A DNA stretch of 45,641 nt from Trinickia symbiotica (GTDB lineage Bacteria; Pseudomonadota; Gammaproteobacteria; Burkholderiales; Burkholderiaceae): assembly GCF_002934455.1 (NCBI RefSeq), contig NZ_PTIR01000032.1:1-45641 (forward strand). Reading direction: 5' to 3'. Below, piece by piece: positions 1 to 9,251 of the stretch. How positions within the stretch are numbered: the first letter of the stretch is position 1; each line of letters begins with the position of its first letter. The notes beneath the pieces were generated by a model that was not told where the DNA came from, did not search any database, and saw only the letters and a list, made by a program, of their open reading frames with translations. The position numbers and the translations under genes are program-made.

Positions 1-305
1 AGCTGCCGGCGCGAAGCCGACGGCGTCAGCCCCGGTAGCAGCATAGGGCGGCAATTTTAGTTGTCGTCGGCGGCGGTTGTAGTTGACGCCAGACAAAAGT
101 GGGTACGAGACGTTCCACGCCAGCTCGCGTTCCGGGAGTTCGCGAGCTGTTGGCCCGGCATCGCCGGGCACTTTTGTTGAGCGATCGTGTCCGCCGTGAG
201 GATCGGGCGACGCGCGTGCTGCGTCGGTACGGCTTTCGCTCGGTGCCGCTGATGTAACGGTATTTTTCGGCGGTATCCAATCGATGCTGCCGTGCATCGG
301 CTTGA
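1..305. other. left edge, no recognised gene
   Basis: I recognise no complete gene here. A short open stretch on the plus strand (about 87-256) ends in an Arg- and Leu-rich tail that could be the end of a decayed gene, but I cannot match it to a family. The nod operon ends just to the right, so this is probably the start of mobile or decayed DNA bordering it. That is inference. Confidence 0.4.
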
Positions 306-905
306 TCAATGACTCTTAACCCAGGCCAAGACCGTATTGGCGGCTTCATTGATGGACGTCGAGCTGGTGTCGATGAAGATGTCCGGGGCCGTTGGCGGTT
401 CATACGGCGAGTCAATGCCGGTAAAATTCTGTATCACCCCTCGTCTCGCGAGCCGATAAAGTCCTTTGGTATCGCGCGCCTCGGCTACGGCCAAAGGTGC
501 GTGAACATGAATTTCGACGAACTTATGCTGGCCCGCGGTGCACTTGGCGATCTCTCGATCCGAGCGGAAAGGCGAGATAAGGCAGACCAGCACCACGATC
601 CCCGCATCGGCCATCAATTTTGCGACTTCCGCAACGCGTCGTATATTTTCGCGTCGATCGTCATTGCAAAAGCCGAGATCTTTGCAAAGCCCGAGTCTGA
701 CGGAGTCGCCGTCGAGGACGTAGGTAAGGTGTCCAGACGCATGGAGACGCGCCTCGACCCTGTTGGCGATAGTCGATTTTCCGGCCCCGGACAGACCGGT
801 GAACCAGAGAATTGCCGGTGTTTGTCGCAGCAACTGTGCCCTTGACTCGGGAGCAACCTGAAAGCCGTGTGTGCAAAGATGTGGAGCGGACGCCTCTATC
901 GTCAT
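306..905 (-). CDS. nodQ: NodQ-type adenylylsulfate kinase (APS kinase)
   Basis: Phosphorylates adenylylsulfate (APS) to PAPS, the sulfate donor used by the NodH sulfotransferase. The 199-residue protein has the P-loop GLSGAGKST and the family blocks DGDSVR, ENIRR, ISPF, KGLY and FTGIDSPYE, all typical of CysC. Rhizobial NodQ is often a CysN-CysC fusion (sulfate adenylyltransferase plus APS kinase). Here only the kinase part is present and no nodP (cysD) is seen, so APS would have to come from housekeeping CysDN; that is inference. It is the last gene of the nod operon, 165 bases after nodU. The start chosen (MTIEAS) gives the usual length for a lone APS kinase. A longer open frame upstream has no family similarity. 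Confidence 0.88.
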   Translation of the reverse strand: MTIEASAPHLCTHGFQVAPESRAQLLRQTPAILWFTGLSGAGKSTIANRVEARLHASGHLTYVLDGDSVRLGLCKDLGFCNDDRRENIRRVAEVAKLMADAGIVVLVCLISPFRSDREIAKCTAGQHKFVEIHVHAPLAVAEARDTKGLYRLARRGVIQNFTGIDSPYEPPTAPDIFIDTSSTSINEAANTVLAWVKSH

Positions 906-1070
906 ACTCGCCTCAGTACATGGGATTTGAATCGTCAATGAGATTGCACTCCGCAGGTCAACACGCAGCAATCCGCCCAGGCAACATGTCTTGATCGTCG
1001 TCGGACCCGAGGTGATAGCGCGAACTGCCAACGCAAATGACAGCGGCGTACAGAGCACCGATGACCCGCG

Positions 1071-2801
1071 TCAGCGGTCTCCAATCGGAGACGCAGATGA
1101 AAGTGTTTCGTCGACTGTCGACGGCCGGCCAGTTCCGCATGCCTTGGTCAGTAACACGCCATCACACCAGACATGATCGACGCGTCCCCAGTCGCAGGCT
1201 GAAGCCGCGTCCGGGAAGAAACCTCGCCCATGGTAGTTGGCGCTCGTATTGCAGAGCACTGGGATACCCGTGAGCCTTTCGTATTCGACGAGAAGTTGCG
1301 CCACCGGATGCTCGGAGTTTCTTGAAATGGTCTGCAATCGCGCAGATCCGTCGAGATGCATGACAGCAGGGATCTTCTCTCGCCATTCCGCCCGAATCTG
1401 ATGGTCGAACAGCATGTAGGGATCGGGAGTCCCCGGGTTAAAGATGGTCGGCGCACGGTCCTCGAGGCATATGGGTGCCACGGGGCGGAAGTGCTCGCGA
1501 AGCTTGACGTCGTTGAGGTGATTCTTCATTTCCGGCAAAGTCGCAGCGGCTAAGATGCTTCTGCCTCCCAATGCCCGTGGTCCAAGCTCGGCCCGACCAG
1601 CAAGGAAAACGACAGGTTTGTTATTGGCAAGAATTCTGGCGAGTCTGGCCACGGAGCAAGGCGAGGCCGTCCATCCGTGTGGTATTTGGTCACATTTCAT
1701 TGACGGCCCGCTGTACAGTGACCAATCCAGCGGCACGAAACCCTCGTCAGTTGCCAGTGCGCAGCAGGCGGCACCGATTGCCGATCCGCTATCGTTTGGA
1801 AATGGCGGCACCCAGATCGCGTCGAACAAGCCGCTCGCGCGCAGCGCGCTGTTCCATTTGATATTGAGCCCGCATCCGCCAGCGATACACAGGTTTCTTT
1901 GTCCCGGAAACGAATGGCGCTGCAGGGCATTCGCCATTTCATGAATGAGTAGACGCTCAAGAAAGACATGAAACGAGGCGAGCACGTCTTCGGGAGGCTT
2001 GCCTCCCAGCAGCAGTGCGCTTGCTTCGAAGAAGTCGCGCACAGCCGCTAGTGATAGGTCCGCGTCGTGGATGTTTTCGCGATAATCATGCGCACATTCA
2101 GTATCGCCAGCAAACCGTTGATGGTACAGCCCGCGAAATACCGTCACGATGTCTTCGTAAACCGACCCTAGCGCGATGTAAGCCATCAACTTGCCGGCCA
2201 CACCCAGATCCCATCCTGCACCATTCGCCTTTTTGTAGGGTCCGAAGTGATGACCTGCCGCCGCGTAAATGTGACCTATGACGGGGAACAGGCAATCAAC
2301 TAGGCGGGCGCCGTGGCGCTGTACATGATAGAGGCGAGGGACAATCCCACCATCCCACACCAAGCATAACGCTGGCTGCCCGTTTTGAGCGAAAGGGCTA
2401 GTGCAGTACGCGGAGGCCACATGGCCTGACACGTGAGGGTAGCTATTGTAAGGGAAGGAACGGCCGCCGACAATCAGTCCTGAGGCGTCGTATGAGGCGA
2501 GAAGATTATCCGCCTGGCGTTCGGCATAAGGAGCCCCTTTCAGAATAACGGGGATAGACCCACTGAGTATCCGAAACTGCGACTCGACTTCTCCGTCCCA
2601 ACCGTCGATGACAAACTGGTCAATATCTTCGACTCGAAAACCATGCTCGGACAATATGATCTCGATGACATCGAGGTCGTCGATTGCCAAATACCGAGGA
2701 TTGTTGTCTCGCTTTTCCTGCTCGATGCAAAAGACGAGCTTCCCTTCCTCGACGACGGCAATCGCTCCGTCGTGGGTCAGTTTGATGCCGCAGATGCGCA
2801 T
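1071..2801 (-). CDS. nodU: NodU carbamoyltransferase
   Basis: Nod factor 6-O-carbamoyltransferase. It transfers a carbamoyl group to the non-reducing glucosamine of the lipochitooligosaccharide and acts in the cytoplasm before export. The 576-residue protein begins MRICGIKLTHDGAIAVVEEG and carries the carbamoyltransferase family blocks GGCGLN(I)KWN, AELGPRALGGRSI, LREHFRPVAPI and LCNTSAN, which belong to the Kae1/TobZ-like ATP-binding core. Length is normal for NodU. It starts 12 bases after nodS and is followed by nodQ, so it is in the same nod-box-driven operon. Carbamoylation together with the N-methylation by NodS is a frequent pair in broad-host-range rhizobia. No breaks are seen. Confidence 0.95.
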   Translation of the reverse strand: MRICGIKLTHDGAIAVVEEGKLVFCIEQEKRDNNPRYLAIDDLDVIEIILSEHGFRVEDIDQFVIDGWDGEVESQFRILSGSIPVILKGAPYAERQADNLLASYDASGLIVGGRSFPYNSYPHVSGHVASAYCTSPFAQNGQPALCLVWDGGIVPRLYHVQRHGARLVDCLFPVIGHIYAAAGHHFGPYKKANGAGWDLGVAGKLMAYIALGSVYEDIVTVFRGLYHQRFAGDTECAHDYRENIHDADLSLAAVRDFFEASALLLGGKPPEDVLASFHVFLERLLIHEMANALQRHSFPGQRNLCIAGGCGLNIKWNSALRASGLFDAIWVPPFPNDSGSAIGAACCALATDEGFVPLDWSLYSGPSMKCDQIPHGWTASPCSVARLARILANNKPVVFLAGRAELGPRALGGRSILAAATLPEMKNHLNDVKLREHFRPVAPICLEDRAPTIFNPGTPDPYMLFDHQIRAEWREKIPAVMHLDGSARLQTISRNSEHPVAQLLVEYERLTGIPVLCNTSANYHGRGFFPDAASACDWGRVDHVWCDGVLLTKACGTGRPSTVDETLSSASPIGDR

Positions 2802-2813
2802 AGTATTTCCTGC

Positions 2814-3449
2814 CTAGTGATGGAAAGCTGTTTCATCCGAAACCGGAGCCGGGTTACGAAAGCACGCGAGCAGACAATCTTCATTCAGCGACTGACCGAT
2901 GCAGCTCAAGCGATCGACCTCAACCAGCTCTTCTGTCAGGATCGCTATGACCGTTTCTGCTCCAGCGATGTGACCCCATCGCTGGCAATTGGCGTCACGT
3001 GCAGAGCCGAATACCAGCTGACCAGCGGGCGCAAGCATCCGTGCCAAATTGCGGACAGCGGTGCGCACCTCGGCGATGCCGTCGAGATAGTAGAGAACCT
3101 CCGCTACGACGATCAGATCGAATTGTTCCTTACTCCGGAAATGCTGGACATCGGAGACGATCCAGTTGATGTGAGGTGCGTCTTTCATCCGTTCGCGTGT
3201 CCTGGCAATCGCACGTGGCACGATATCAATCACGGTAAGCCGTTCGCAATGGGGTGCCAGTTTTTCCGTGAAGGCTCCCCTCGCGCATCCGACTTCGAGT
3301 GCGCTTTTGATGGACCCCTTGGACAGTGACAGATGAAGCATTTGCCTATGGCGCTCGTGCTCGAACGGATTGCTGTCGAGTCGCCACGGATCGTCTGCTT
3401 CCAATTCCCGATGCAGCAATTGGAAATTCGTTTCATGTGTCAATGTCAT
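2814..3449 (-). CDS. nodS: NodS N-methyltransferase
   Basis: SAM-dependent methyltransferase that N-methylates the deacetylated terminal glucosamine of the Nod factor precursor. It shows the NodS family opening (LHRELEADDPWRLDSNPFE), a SAM-binding motif I segment (ALEVGCARGAFTE), and acidic motif II at VIDIVPRAI. I chose the start MTLTHET (211 residues) because a purine-rich GGAGG lies directly upstream, though with only 3 bases of spacing. Two upstream in-frame ATGs at 3464 and 3488 would lengthen it by 5 or 13 residues but have no ribosome site. It lies between nodA and nodU. Confidence 0.93.
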   Translation of the reverse strand: MTLTHETNFQLLHRELEADDPWRLDSNPFEHERHRQMLHLSLSKGSIKSALEVGCARGAFTEKLAPHCERLTVIDIVPRAIARTRERMKDAPHINWIVSDVQHFRSKEQFDLIVVAEVLYYLDGIAEVRTAVRNLARMLAPAGQLVFGSARDANCQRWGHIAGAETVIAILTEELVEVDRLSCIGQSLNEDCLLACFRNPAPVSDETAFHH

Positions 3450-3609
3450 CTCCCTCCGTACCATGCCGCTACAAGTGCCGCCAAGCACCGTCCATCTTCA
3501 AAAAACGTAGCAAGGCGAATCGCCAAAATCGCGGGCAGTTTGAACGTGCCGCACTCATAGCGGCCGCAGGAAAAACCGCTTCGTATTTCAGATCGGTGAG
3601 TGGAGCGTT

Positions 3610-4200
3610 TCATAGCTCCGGACCGTTGCGATCGATGAACGTGCCAGCCGGCCACTCACTCATCGAGCTGGCAATTGGCAACACCACAGCGAGTACATCC
3701 TCAACGCGCGTAGGCGGCAACTGGGGGTGCATGTCCGGGAGCGTCGATCGCACGCGGACTCCCGATAAAATCGTCCCAAGACCGTGCCGGCAGAACCTCG
3801 CAAAGTGGTTTTGCAGTGCATGTCGAACGGCACCGAAAGCAAATGGAACGCCAAGCTCTCGCAGCACGGGATACATCGCGCGTATCGAATGGCCGATTCC
3901 GAACCCCTCGAGGTCTGGACGTACTCCGTACAATCCCAGTTCGGCTACAAGCAGATCGACCGACCCAACCTTGATGAAGCGACGCAGCGAACCCATGTGA
4001 GCCGCCACACCGTGCGAATCGTAGGCGATTGCGCGGAGTTCGGGCCTAGCCCCAGCCCAGCTTCGGCCGCCCTCGAACGGTTTTGCGTTGAAGGCTCCAG
4101 TCGGCCCATAGGTCTTTCGAAAGAAATCAGCCAATTGGACATGGTCGGAGAGCTGCAGCTCGTTTTCCCAGCACAGTCTCCATTGCACCTTTGAGGACAT
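3610..4200 (-). CDS. nodA: NodA N-acyltransferase
   Basis: Host-specific acyltransferase that attaches the fatty acyl chain to the free amino group made by NodB. It is the hallmark enzyme of rhizobia. The 196-residue length is exactly usual, and the family blocks are all clear: [16 protein letters not shown] at the start, [20 protein letters not shown], and the [12 protein letters not shown] region. In many alpha-rhizobia nodA opens the operon. Here it sits after nodH and before nodS, the rearranged order I associate with Cupriavidus and Paraburkholderia. No defects are seen. Confidence 0.97.
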   Translation of the reverse strand: MSSKVQWRLCWENELQLSDHVQLADFFRKTYGPTGAFNAKPFEGGRSWAGARPELRAIAYDSHGVAAHMGSLRRFIKVGSVDLLVAELGLYGVRPDLEGFGIGHSIRAMYPVLRELGVPFAFGAVRHALQNHFARFCRHGLGTILSGVRVRSTLPDMHPQLPPTRVEDVLAVVLPIASSMSEWPAGTFIDRNGPEL

Positions 4201-4322
4201 TTAAAGTCACCTGTTTTCGACGCGTTCGTGCCGCCGCAACGCGGCCGCAGCGACGTCGCGCACGGTGTAAAACGGTTTCTGTCGCTACATAGCGACCGCA
4301 AGATTGATCAAATCGAATGCTT

Positions 4323-5135
4323 CTAGAGCAAACGTGGAGATATGGATGGGTGACGGCCAGCGCTTTCGTGGCATGTATTTGTGCCTTTCATCGCCCCGAT
4401 CTCGAAAAACCTCGCATACTGCCCCCCTGCAAAGTGGCGCTTCAATTCATGGAAGTTCTCTAACGTTTGATCCAGCGATCGGCCTTCTTGGCGCTGAAGG
4501 ATAGTGCCACCTGAAAAGGGATGCGCCGCTGCCCCCAGGAATTTCCAGATCTTCTCAAGGCATGCACACGGCTCCTCAAGAAGGCTTTCATAGTCGATCG
4601 TCAACATGTTGGTCGAAGCGAACGTGCGCGCCACACGGGCGTGGAAATCGTCGGCAGCCTTGAAGTAGGTCTCGCAGTCTTCGACCGTCAATCTGACGCG
4701 TGGCGGCAGAGCCGAATCGCTGTCCGAACCAAACTTCAGCCATTGACCACTTTGCCTCGCCTGTTTCAGCGATCGCAGCGATTCCAAGGTGTTTTCTCGA
4801 ACCACAAGGATCACCTTGAGGCCCGGCCAGCGGGTCAACTCATCAAAGAATCCCGGGCGATCATGAAACTGCGGTTCGTTGATCTTGCAACCCACATGCG
4901 CCACATTTGTTTTGCCGGCCCGGGGGGGATAATGCTGGTAGGCTAGCTTCAGGAGTTCTTGATCGCTACGTACCAGGCGATCGCTATCTGCCCAATTCGC
5001 ATCATACCGATTGAGCAACTCGCCATTACTCGATACGTTCGGATGCTCGTTCAGCAATTCTTCCAGATAGTGTGTACCTGTCCTCGGCATCGCGAGGATT
5101 ACAAATGGCTGGGGGGGTGGCGTAGCGGAGTTCAT
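4323..5135 (-). CDS. nodH: NodH Nod-factor sulfotransferase
   Basis: Transfers sulfate from PAPS to the 6-hydroxyl of the reducing-end sugar of the Nod factor. The N-terminus MNSATPPPQPFVILAMPRTG contains the PAPS-binding PRTGTHYL loop, followed by LLNEHPNVSSNGELLN. Further on come HVGCKINEPQF and the NFHEL..HFA..YARFFE block near the end. I chose the ATG at 5135 because GGAG lies 9 bases upstream and the translation then matches NodH from its first residues. In-frame ATGs at 5150 and 5162 are alternatives. At 270 residues it is about 20 longer than the Sinorhizobium protein I remember, through a C-terminal tail (GAMKGTNTCHESAGRHPS). NodQ nearby fits as supplier of PAPS. Confidence 0.94.
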   Translation of the reverse strand: MNSATPPPQPFVILAMPRTGTHYLEELLNEHPNVSSNGELLNRYDANWADSDRLVRSDQELLKLAYQHYPPRAGKTNVAHVGCKINEPQFHDRPGFFDELTRWPGLKVILVVRENTLESLRSLKQARQSGQWLKFGSDSDSALPPRVRLTVEDCETYFKAADDFHARVARTFASTNMLTIDYESLLEEPCACLEKIWKFLGAAAHPFSGGTILQRQEGRSLDQTLENFHELKRHFAGGQYARFFEIGAMKGTNTCHESAGRHPSISPRLL

Positions 5136-5191
5136 TACATGTATCTCCATGATGCGGTTCATGGGCCAACTCGGATTAGCCCCAAGTTTTG

Positions 5192-5983
5192 TCAAGACAT
5201 GAGGCGCCGGCGAAAAAGTGCCGTCGACAGGAAGAACGGCAATACGGAGTAGACGCAAAGTGCCCCGATATGCAGGCCGATTCCGCCCGCTGTGCGCCCC
5301 AGCATCGCCGGACGAATGAGATCGACCGCATGCGCCAGCGGCAAGAATTGCCCTAGCTGCCGAAAAACACCGGGGAGTTGGCCGACCGGGAAAATCACGC
5401 CGCTTAGGAAGAGCATGGGCGTGAGAACGAGCGTTTGATAGAACACGAAGTAGTCGTAACTGGGTGCAACCGCAGTGAGGATCATTGCCAGGCTTGCGAA
5501 GGCGAGGCCGGTGAGGATCACTACTGGCATGACGTAGAGGACAGATGGGAGTGCTGCATAGCCCAGCATAGCGGCGACCGACATAACCGCAGTTCCGGCC
5601 AGAAAGGCCTTGGTGGCGGCCCATGCCAACTCACCAAGAATGACATCGCCGAGTGTGAGCTGTGTGCACAATATCGCTTCCCACATGCGCTGCGTATGCA
5701 TGCGAGAGAACGCTGCATAAATCGTTTCGAAAGTAGCGGAGGTCATCGCGGTCGTTGCGACCATGCCGGCCGCCAGAAACGCGATATATGGAGTTCCGTC
5801 AACGCTGCCTATCATTATTCGAAGACCGAAGCCAAGCCCAAACAGGTAGATCATCGGGTCGGCGAGATTTGCGAGAAGCGACGCGAACGCGGCTTTTCTC
5901 CATGCCAGGTAGTTGCGGCGCCATACCGCACCCCAGTTCCAAGCGTTCGCTGGCAGGGCCGTCAGATATGCTTCACTCATCAT
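5192..5983 (-). CDS. nodJ: NodJ, Nod factor ABC exporter permease
   Basis: Membrane permease of the NodIJ ABC-2-type exporter that moves Nod factors out of the cytoplasm. The 263-residue protein has an N-terminal segment [34 protein letters not shown] typical of NodJ, then about six hydrophobic segments, including one ending [16 protein letters not shown], the usual ABC-2 signature region. Its ATG directly follows the nodI stop codon, so the two are probably translationally coupled. Length is normal. Confidence 0.95.
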   Translation of the reverse strand: MMSEAYLTALPANAWNWGAVWRRNYLAWRKAAFASLLANLADPMIYLFGLGFGLRIMIGSVDGTPYIAFLAAGMVATTAMTSATFETIYAAFSRMHTQRMWEAILCTQLTLGDVILGELAWAATKAFLAGTAVMSVAAMLGYAALPSVLYVMPVVILTGLAFASLAMILTAVAPSYDYFVFYQTLVLTPMLFLSGVIFPVGQLPGVFRQLGQFLPLAHAVDLIRPAMLGRTAGGIGLHIGALCVYSVLPFFLSTALFRRRLMS

Positions 5984-6913
5984 TCAGTCCTTCATCTCAC
6001 GTCCGGTTATCCGCAAAAACACATCTTCCAGATTCGCGGGACGCTGTAGAAGGCGCAGACCCGTACGCGCGCGCAATTGCACGCGTAGCAGAGCCGGATC
6101 GGCCGCATAACAAAAGAGCGTCTCACCGCTTACCTCTACGCGCTGCGCGTACGGCCCAACCAGCGAACGCAACTCGTGCGGATCGCCGCCGTAGATCTCG
6201 ATCACGTCGCTCCCAATCCATTGTTGAATTAGTGCATGAGGGCGGCCTTCGGCGATGCTGCGCCCATCCTCGAGGATGCAAAGTCGATCGCAAAACCGCT
6301 CGGCTTCCTCCATCAAGTGGGTGGTCAAAAGAATTGTCTTCCCGCGTGCCAGCAGCGAGCGCAGGCGTTCCCAGATCAGATGGCGCGCATGCGGGTCGAG
6401 GCCAGTTGTAGGCTCGTCCATTACCAGCAACTGTGGGTCGTTGATCAGCGCGCGTGCCAGTGTCAGCCGGCGCTTCATGCCACCAGATAGGTCAGTAACG
6501 CGCGAGTACGCCTGGCCCTCGAGGTGAGCGAATTCGAGCAACGACGGCATCACTGCTTCGATTTCACGTGTGCTCATGCCGAAGTAGCGTCCGAATACCA
6601 ACAGGTTTTCCCGCACTGTGAAGCCGGGCTCGAGGTTGTCGAATTGCGGAACCACGCCAATGCGCGCGCGTGCCGAGCGAGCGCGTGCCGGCACCGGTTC
6701 TTCGAGCACCGTGATCTTGCCTGCTTCAGGGAGCGCCATGCCTAGGACCATACGCACCGTCGTGCTCTTGCCTGCGCCATTTCGTCCGAGCAGGCCGAAG
6801 CACTCCCCGGGTTCAACGCTGAACGACAATCCATCGACAACACTCCTGCCGCCATATGACTTCCTTACGCCGGTGAACTTGATTGCTGTTGTGGGCATGG
6901 AGCTAAGAAGCAT
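5984..6913 (-). CDS. nodI: NodI, Nod factor ABC exporter ATPase
   Basis: ATP-binding subunit of the NodIJ exporter. It shows Walker A ([13 protein letters not shown]), the Q-loop region GVVPQFDNL, the signature LSGGMKRR, Walker B ([16 protein letters not shown]) and the switch His ([15 protein letters not shown]). The P-loop has Arg where NodI usually has Pro (GxxGPNGAGKS in most family members), outside the catalytic Lys-Ser/Thr. The start is uncertain: ATGs at 6913 and 6898 are both possible and neither has a strong ribosome site. An open frame extends further upstream without family similarity. A 195-base gap separates it from nodC, but no promoter or nod box is evident there, so I read it as one operon. 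Confidence 0.94.
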   Translation of the reverse strand: MLLSSMPTTAIKFTGVRKSYGGRSVVDGLSFSVEPGECFGLLGRNGAGKSTTVRMVLGMALPEAGKITVLEEPVPARARSARARIGVVPQFDNLEPGFTVRENLLVFGRYFGMSTREIEAVMPSLLEFAHLEGQAYSRVTDLSGGMKRRLTLARALINDPQLLVMDEPTTGLDPHARHLIWERLRSLLARGKTILLTTHLMEEAERFCDRLCILEDGRSIAEGRPHALIQQWIGSDVIEIYGGDPHELRSLVGPYAQRVEVSGETLFCYAADPALLRVQLRARTGLRLLQRPANLEDVFLRITGREMKD

Positions 6914-7108
6914 ATGTATTTGCTTTAAAGTGAAAGGGCCTCTATGCCGCGCCCAATTTCGTTGCAAACGCCCGGGTCTACCGAAGACGCGGGCATCACG
7001 TGTGGGCGAGCCGCTAACAGGGAAGGGTTGGCATCCTGGGGATGATGCCGACGTTGTGAGCGGACGATTACTGCGCGAATACGAGTCGGCATCCCATATA
7101 GCAAGAGG

Positions 7109-8473
7109 TCACTCGCTGCTGACGAACTCGTCACGCGTCACCAATGTCGACGAATCGGGCGTGAGATGCGGCTGACCAGACTGAGCGTCAGCTGCCCGCG
7201 ATCCCGTCGCACATTGTTTCTTGGCCTGATCGTGGGTATTGACCTCTTCTTTCTGCTCATTTGTTACATTGCCTGCGGAACCGCGGGTCAGCCAATCGCT
7301 GTTGCTCAACGTACATAAGGCATAGGCCTTCACCGGGAGTAGGAGAAAGACGTTGATCAGCGTGTGCACAGTAAACCCGAGGAATCGGATCTGACGAGCC
7401 CGAACTGCTGCCACGCTGCAGCGAATGGTGGTCATTGCTCCGATGACGAGAATGGCCAGCCAGGGCACTGTGGCAGTCAGCGCGAGCTGCAGGAACCCGG
7501 ATAGCAACGATAGGGAAAGCAACAGCGGACCTAGGTTCTGCCCAATCAGGTCCAGCGTGAGGTAGCGATCGAGGGTAGGCAGTAGTCGCAGCGCAAGCAG
7601 CGTGTCACGATAAGTGCTGCGCGCCCAGCGTAGTTGTTGGTGCAGGTAAGGCCGTAGCCGGTCTGGAACAACTGTGGTCGCGATGGCATCTGCAACGTAC
7701 TCGGTTCGGTAGCCTGCCATCAGCATCAGAATCGTGAGGTGTCGATCCTCGCCGAAGTCGCTCGGCTTTCCCCGAAACAGCTGTGTCTCGTACTGGTCCA
7801 ACAGCAAAAGAAGCGCGGTGCGTCGATATATGGCACATGGACCGCAGCAGCACATAACGGCGCCGAAGCGAGCCTGAGCGGCACGCTCTTCGTTGCAGGC
7901 CAACCAGTACTCCATATCGATTAGACGGGTCAACAAAGTATCGCCCCGGTTGCTAGCCTTCAATTGCCCCATGGCAGCGCCGATTGCGGTATCTCGCATT
8001 GCCACTACAAGCTTCTTGACGACGTCGGGCGCAAGTGTCGTGTCTGAGTCGACGTTGAGTATCAATTCTCCGGATGACAAGCGTATTGCGGCAATCTGCG
8101 CCTTGCGCTTTCCAACATTTTGGGGAAGCAGAATGAAGTTGAATCTCGGGTCGTGCGCGTACGCGCGGTGTACCGGTCTCAACGCGTTGCAGTTGCTGGA
8201 GCCGTCGTCGACCACATGGACTGTCAATCGTCCGGCGTATTCTTGAGCGGCAATGGAGGCCAAACATGCCCGGAGTGTGCGCGGGTCTTCGTTGAAGCAC
8301 GGTACGACGACGTCCACGTCCGGTAGAAAGTCGGCGCCGACCGTGTTGTTCGACGCCGGAGGACCGCTTGTCGGCAGAGTGTGAAAGTACTGCACGCCCT
8401 TATATACGGTGGATAGAAGTCCATACAACAAAACTGAAACGGTGTTGATTGTGGCAGCGCCGTTCATGTTCAT
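7109..8473 (-). CDS. nodC: NodC N-acetylglucosaminyltransferase
   Basis: Membrane-bound chitin-oligosaccharide synthase that polymerises UDP-GlcNAc into the Nod factor backbone. It is a processive family 2 glycosyltransferase: acidic residues at DD (89-90), DSD (142-144) and GED (241-243), and the QxxRW motif as QQLRW (279-283). A hydrophobic N-terminal segment and a cluster of hydrophobic segments in the C-terminal third anchor it. The last 50 residues after the membrane region are polar and low in family similarity. It starts 14 bases after nodB. Length 454 is slightly above typical. Confidence 0.96.
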   Translation of the reverse strand: MNMNGAATINTVSVLLYGLLSTVYKGVQYFHTLPTSGPPASNNTVGADFLPDVDVVVPCFNEDPRTLRACLASIAAQEYAGRLTVHVVDDGSSNCNALRPVHRAYAHDPRFNFILLPQNVGKRKAQIAAIRLSSGELILNVDSDTTLAPDVVKKLVVAMRDTAIGAAMGQLKASNRGDTLLTRLIDMEYWLACNEERAAQARFGAVMCCCGPCAIYRRTALLLLLDQYETQLFRGKPSDFGEDRHLTILMLMAGYRTEYVADAIATTVVPDRLRPYLHQQLRWARSTYRDTLLALRLLPTLDRYLTLDLIGQNLGPLLLSLSLLSGFLQLALTATVPWLAILVIGAMTTIRCSVAAVRARQIRFLGFTVHTLINVFLLLPVKAYALCTLSNSDWLTRGSAGNVTNEQKEEVNTHDQAKKQCATGSRAADAQSGQPHLTPDSSTLVTRDEFVSSE

Positions 8474-8487
8474 AGAGATCAGTTTGC

Positions 8488-9126
8488 TCAGTGGCGTTGA
8501 GGAAGTGAGCTGAATACAAACTTGCGGTCGTGCAGTGCAGGGATCAGACGGGAAAGCGCCATGAGCGTCTGATCGCGCGATTGGGCATTAGAGCAACCTG
8601 CTGATTCGGCGGGAGGTACGCCGTCATGCAAGAGCACGATTGAGCCTGGCTGGATGGACGTCAGCACCGCATCGACAATCGCATCGACACCGGGGCGAGC
8701 CCAGTCTTTTGGATCCACCGACCAGTGCAGGGCTGCCAGCCCCGCTCTTGCTGATACAGCGAATACCTCCTCGGTCCATATTCCGTACGGTGCACGCACG
8801 TGTCGCACCTTGGCTTCGGCACACGCCGTCTGAATGATCCTGTTGGTACCGAATATTTCGCGCTGTACCTCATCAGACCCACATCTGGACAGATCAGGAT
8901 GAGTCATCGTGTGATTGGCTACTTCGTGCCCTTCGGCAACCATCCGTTCGATGAGCTTTGGCTGATCCGCCGCGTACGCACCGATAACGCAGAACGTTGC
9001 GGGAATCCGATGTTGCGCGAGTAGGTCAAGTACATCCGGTGTGCAAGACAAATTCGGTCCGTCGTCAAACGTCAAGTAGATGTCGCGATGTTGGCAGAGT
9101 CGCGGCCCTGCAGTTCCAAAGTTCAT
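8488..9126 (-). CDS. nodB: NodB chitooligosaccharide deacetylase
   Basis: Removes the N-acetyl group from the non-reducing end of the chitin oligomer, making the site for NodA acylation. It is a polysaccharide deacetylase (carbohydrate esterase family 4): TFDDGPN at residues 19-25, metal-binding His in NHTMTH (72 and 76), RAPYG for catalysis, and LLHDG near the C-terminus. Length 212 is normal. It is the first gene of the operon, 68 bases downstream of the nod box. nodB-first order separates this from the common nodABC arrangement. Confidence 0.96.
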   Translation of the reverse strand: MNFGTAGPRLCQHRDIYLTFDDGPNLSCTPDVLDLLAQHRIPATFCVIGAYAADQPKLIERMVAEGHEVANHTMTHPDLSRCGSDEVQREIFGTNRIIQTACAEAKVRHVRAPYGIWTEEVFAVSARAGLAALHWSVDPKDWARPGVDAIVDAVLTSIQPGSIVLLHDGVPPAESAGCSNAQSRDQTLMALSRLIPALHDRKFVFSSLPQRH

Positions 9127-9194
9127 AAGATATGAGGCTACGAAGGCTGGTTGCTTTCGTTCAGGACGATGCGAACTTTGCAGTACGTCGATAA

Positions 9195-9241
9195 ATTTGT
9201 AAAATTAATTGTTTCGATGACATGCATCCATGACGTGGATG
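9195..9241 (-). promoter_or_regulatory. nod box upstream of nodB
   Basis: Read on the minus strand the 47-base element begins CATCCACGTCATGGATG and continues to ATCGAAACAATTAATTTTACAAAT-type sequence, matching the nod box consensus. Both NodD half-sites follow the ATC-N9-GAT pattern: the first is exact, the second is ATC-N9-AAT. It is oriented toward nodB and lies between nodB and divergent nodD, so NodD binding may also regulate its own gene. Confidence 0.93.
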
Positions 9242-9251
9242 CCGTAAAAAA

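Noticed and set aside
309-845. Long open frame on the plus strand opposite nodQ
   Set aside because: It is the antisense of a clear APS kinase gene; no family likeness, typical of high-G+C shadow frames.
5136-5624. N-terminal extension of NodH overlapping nodJ
   Set aside because: Residues are out of frame with nodJ and show no NodH similarity; a good ribosome site supports the ATG at 5135.
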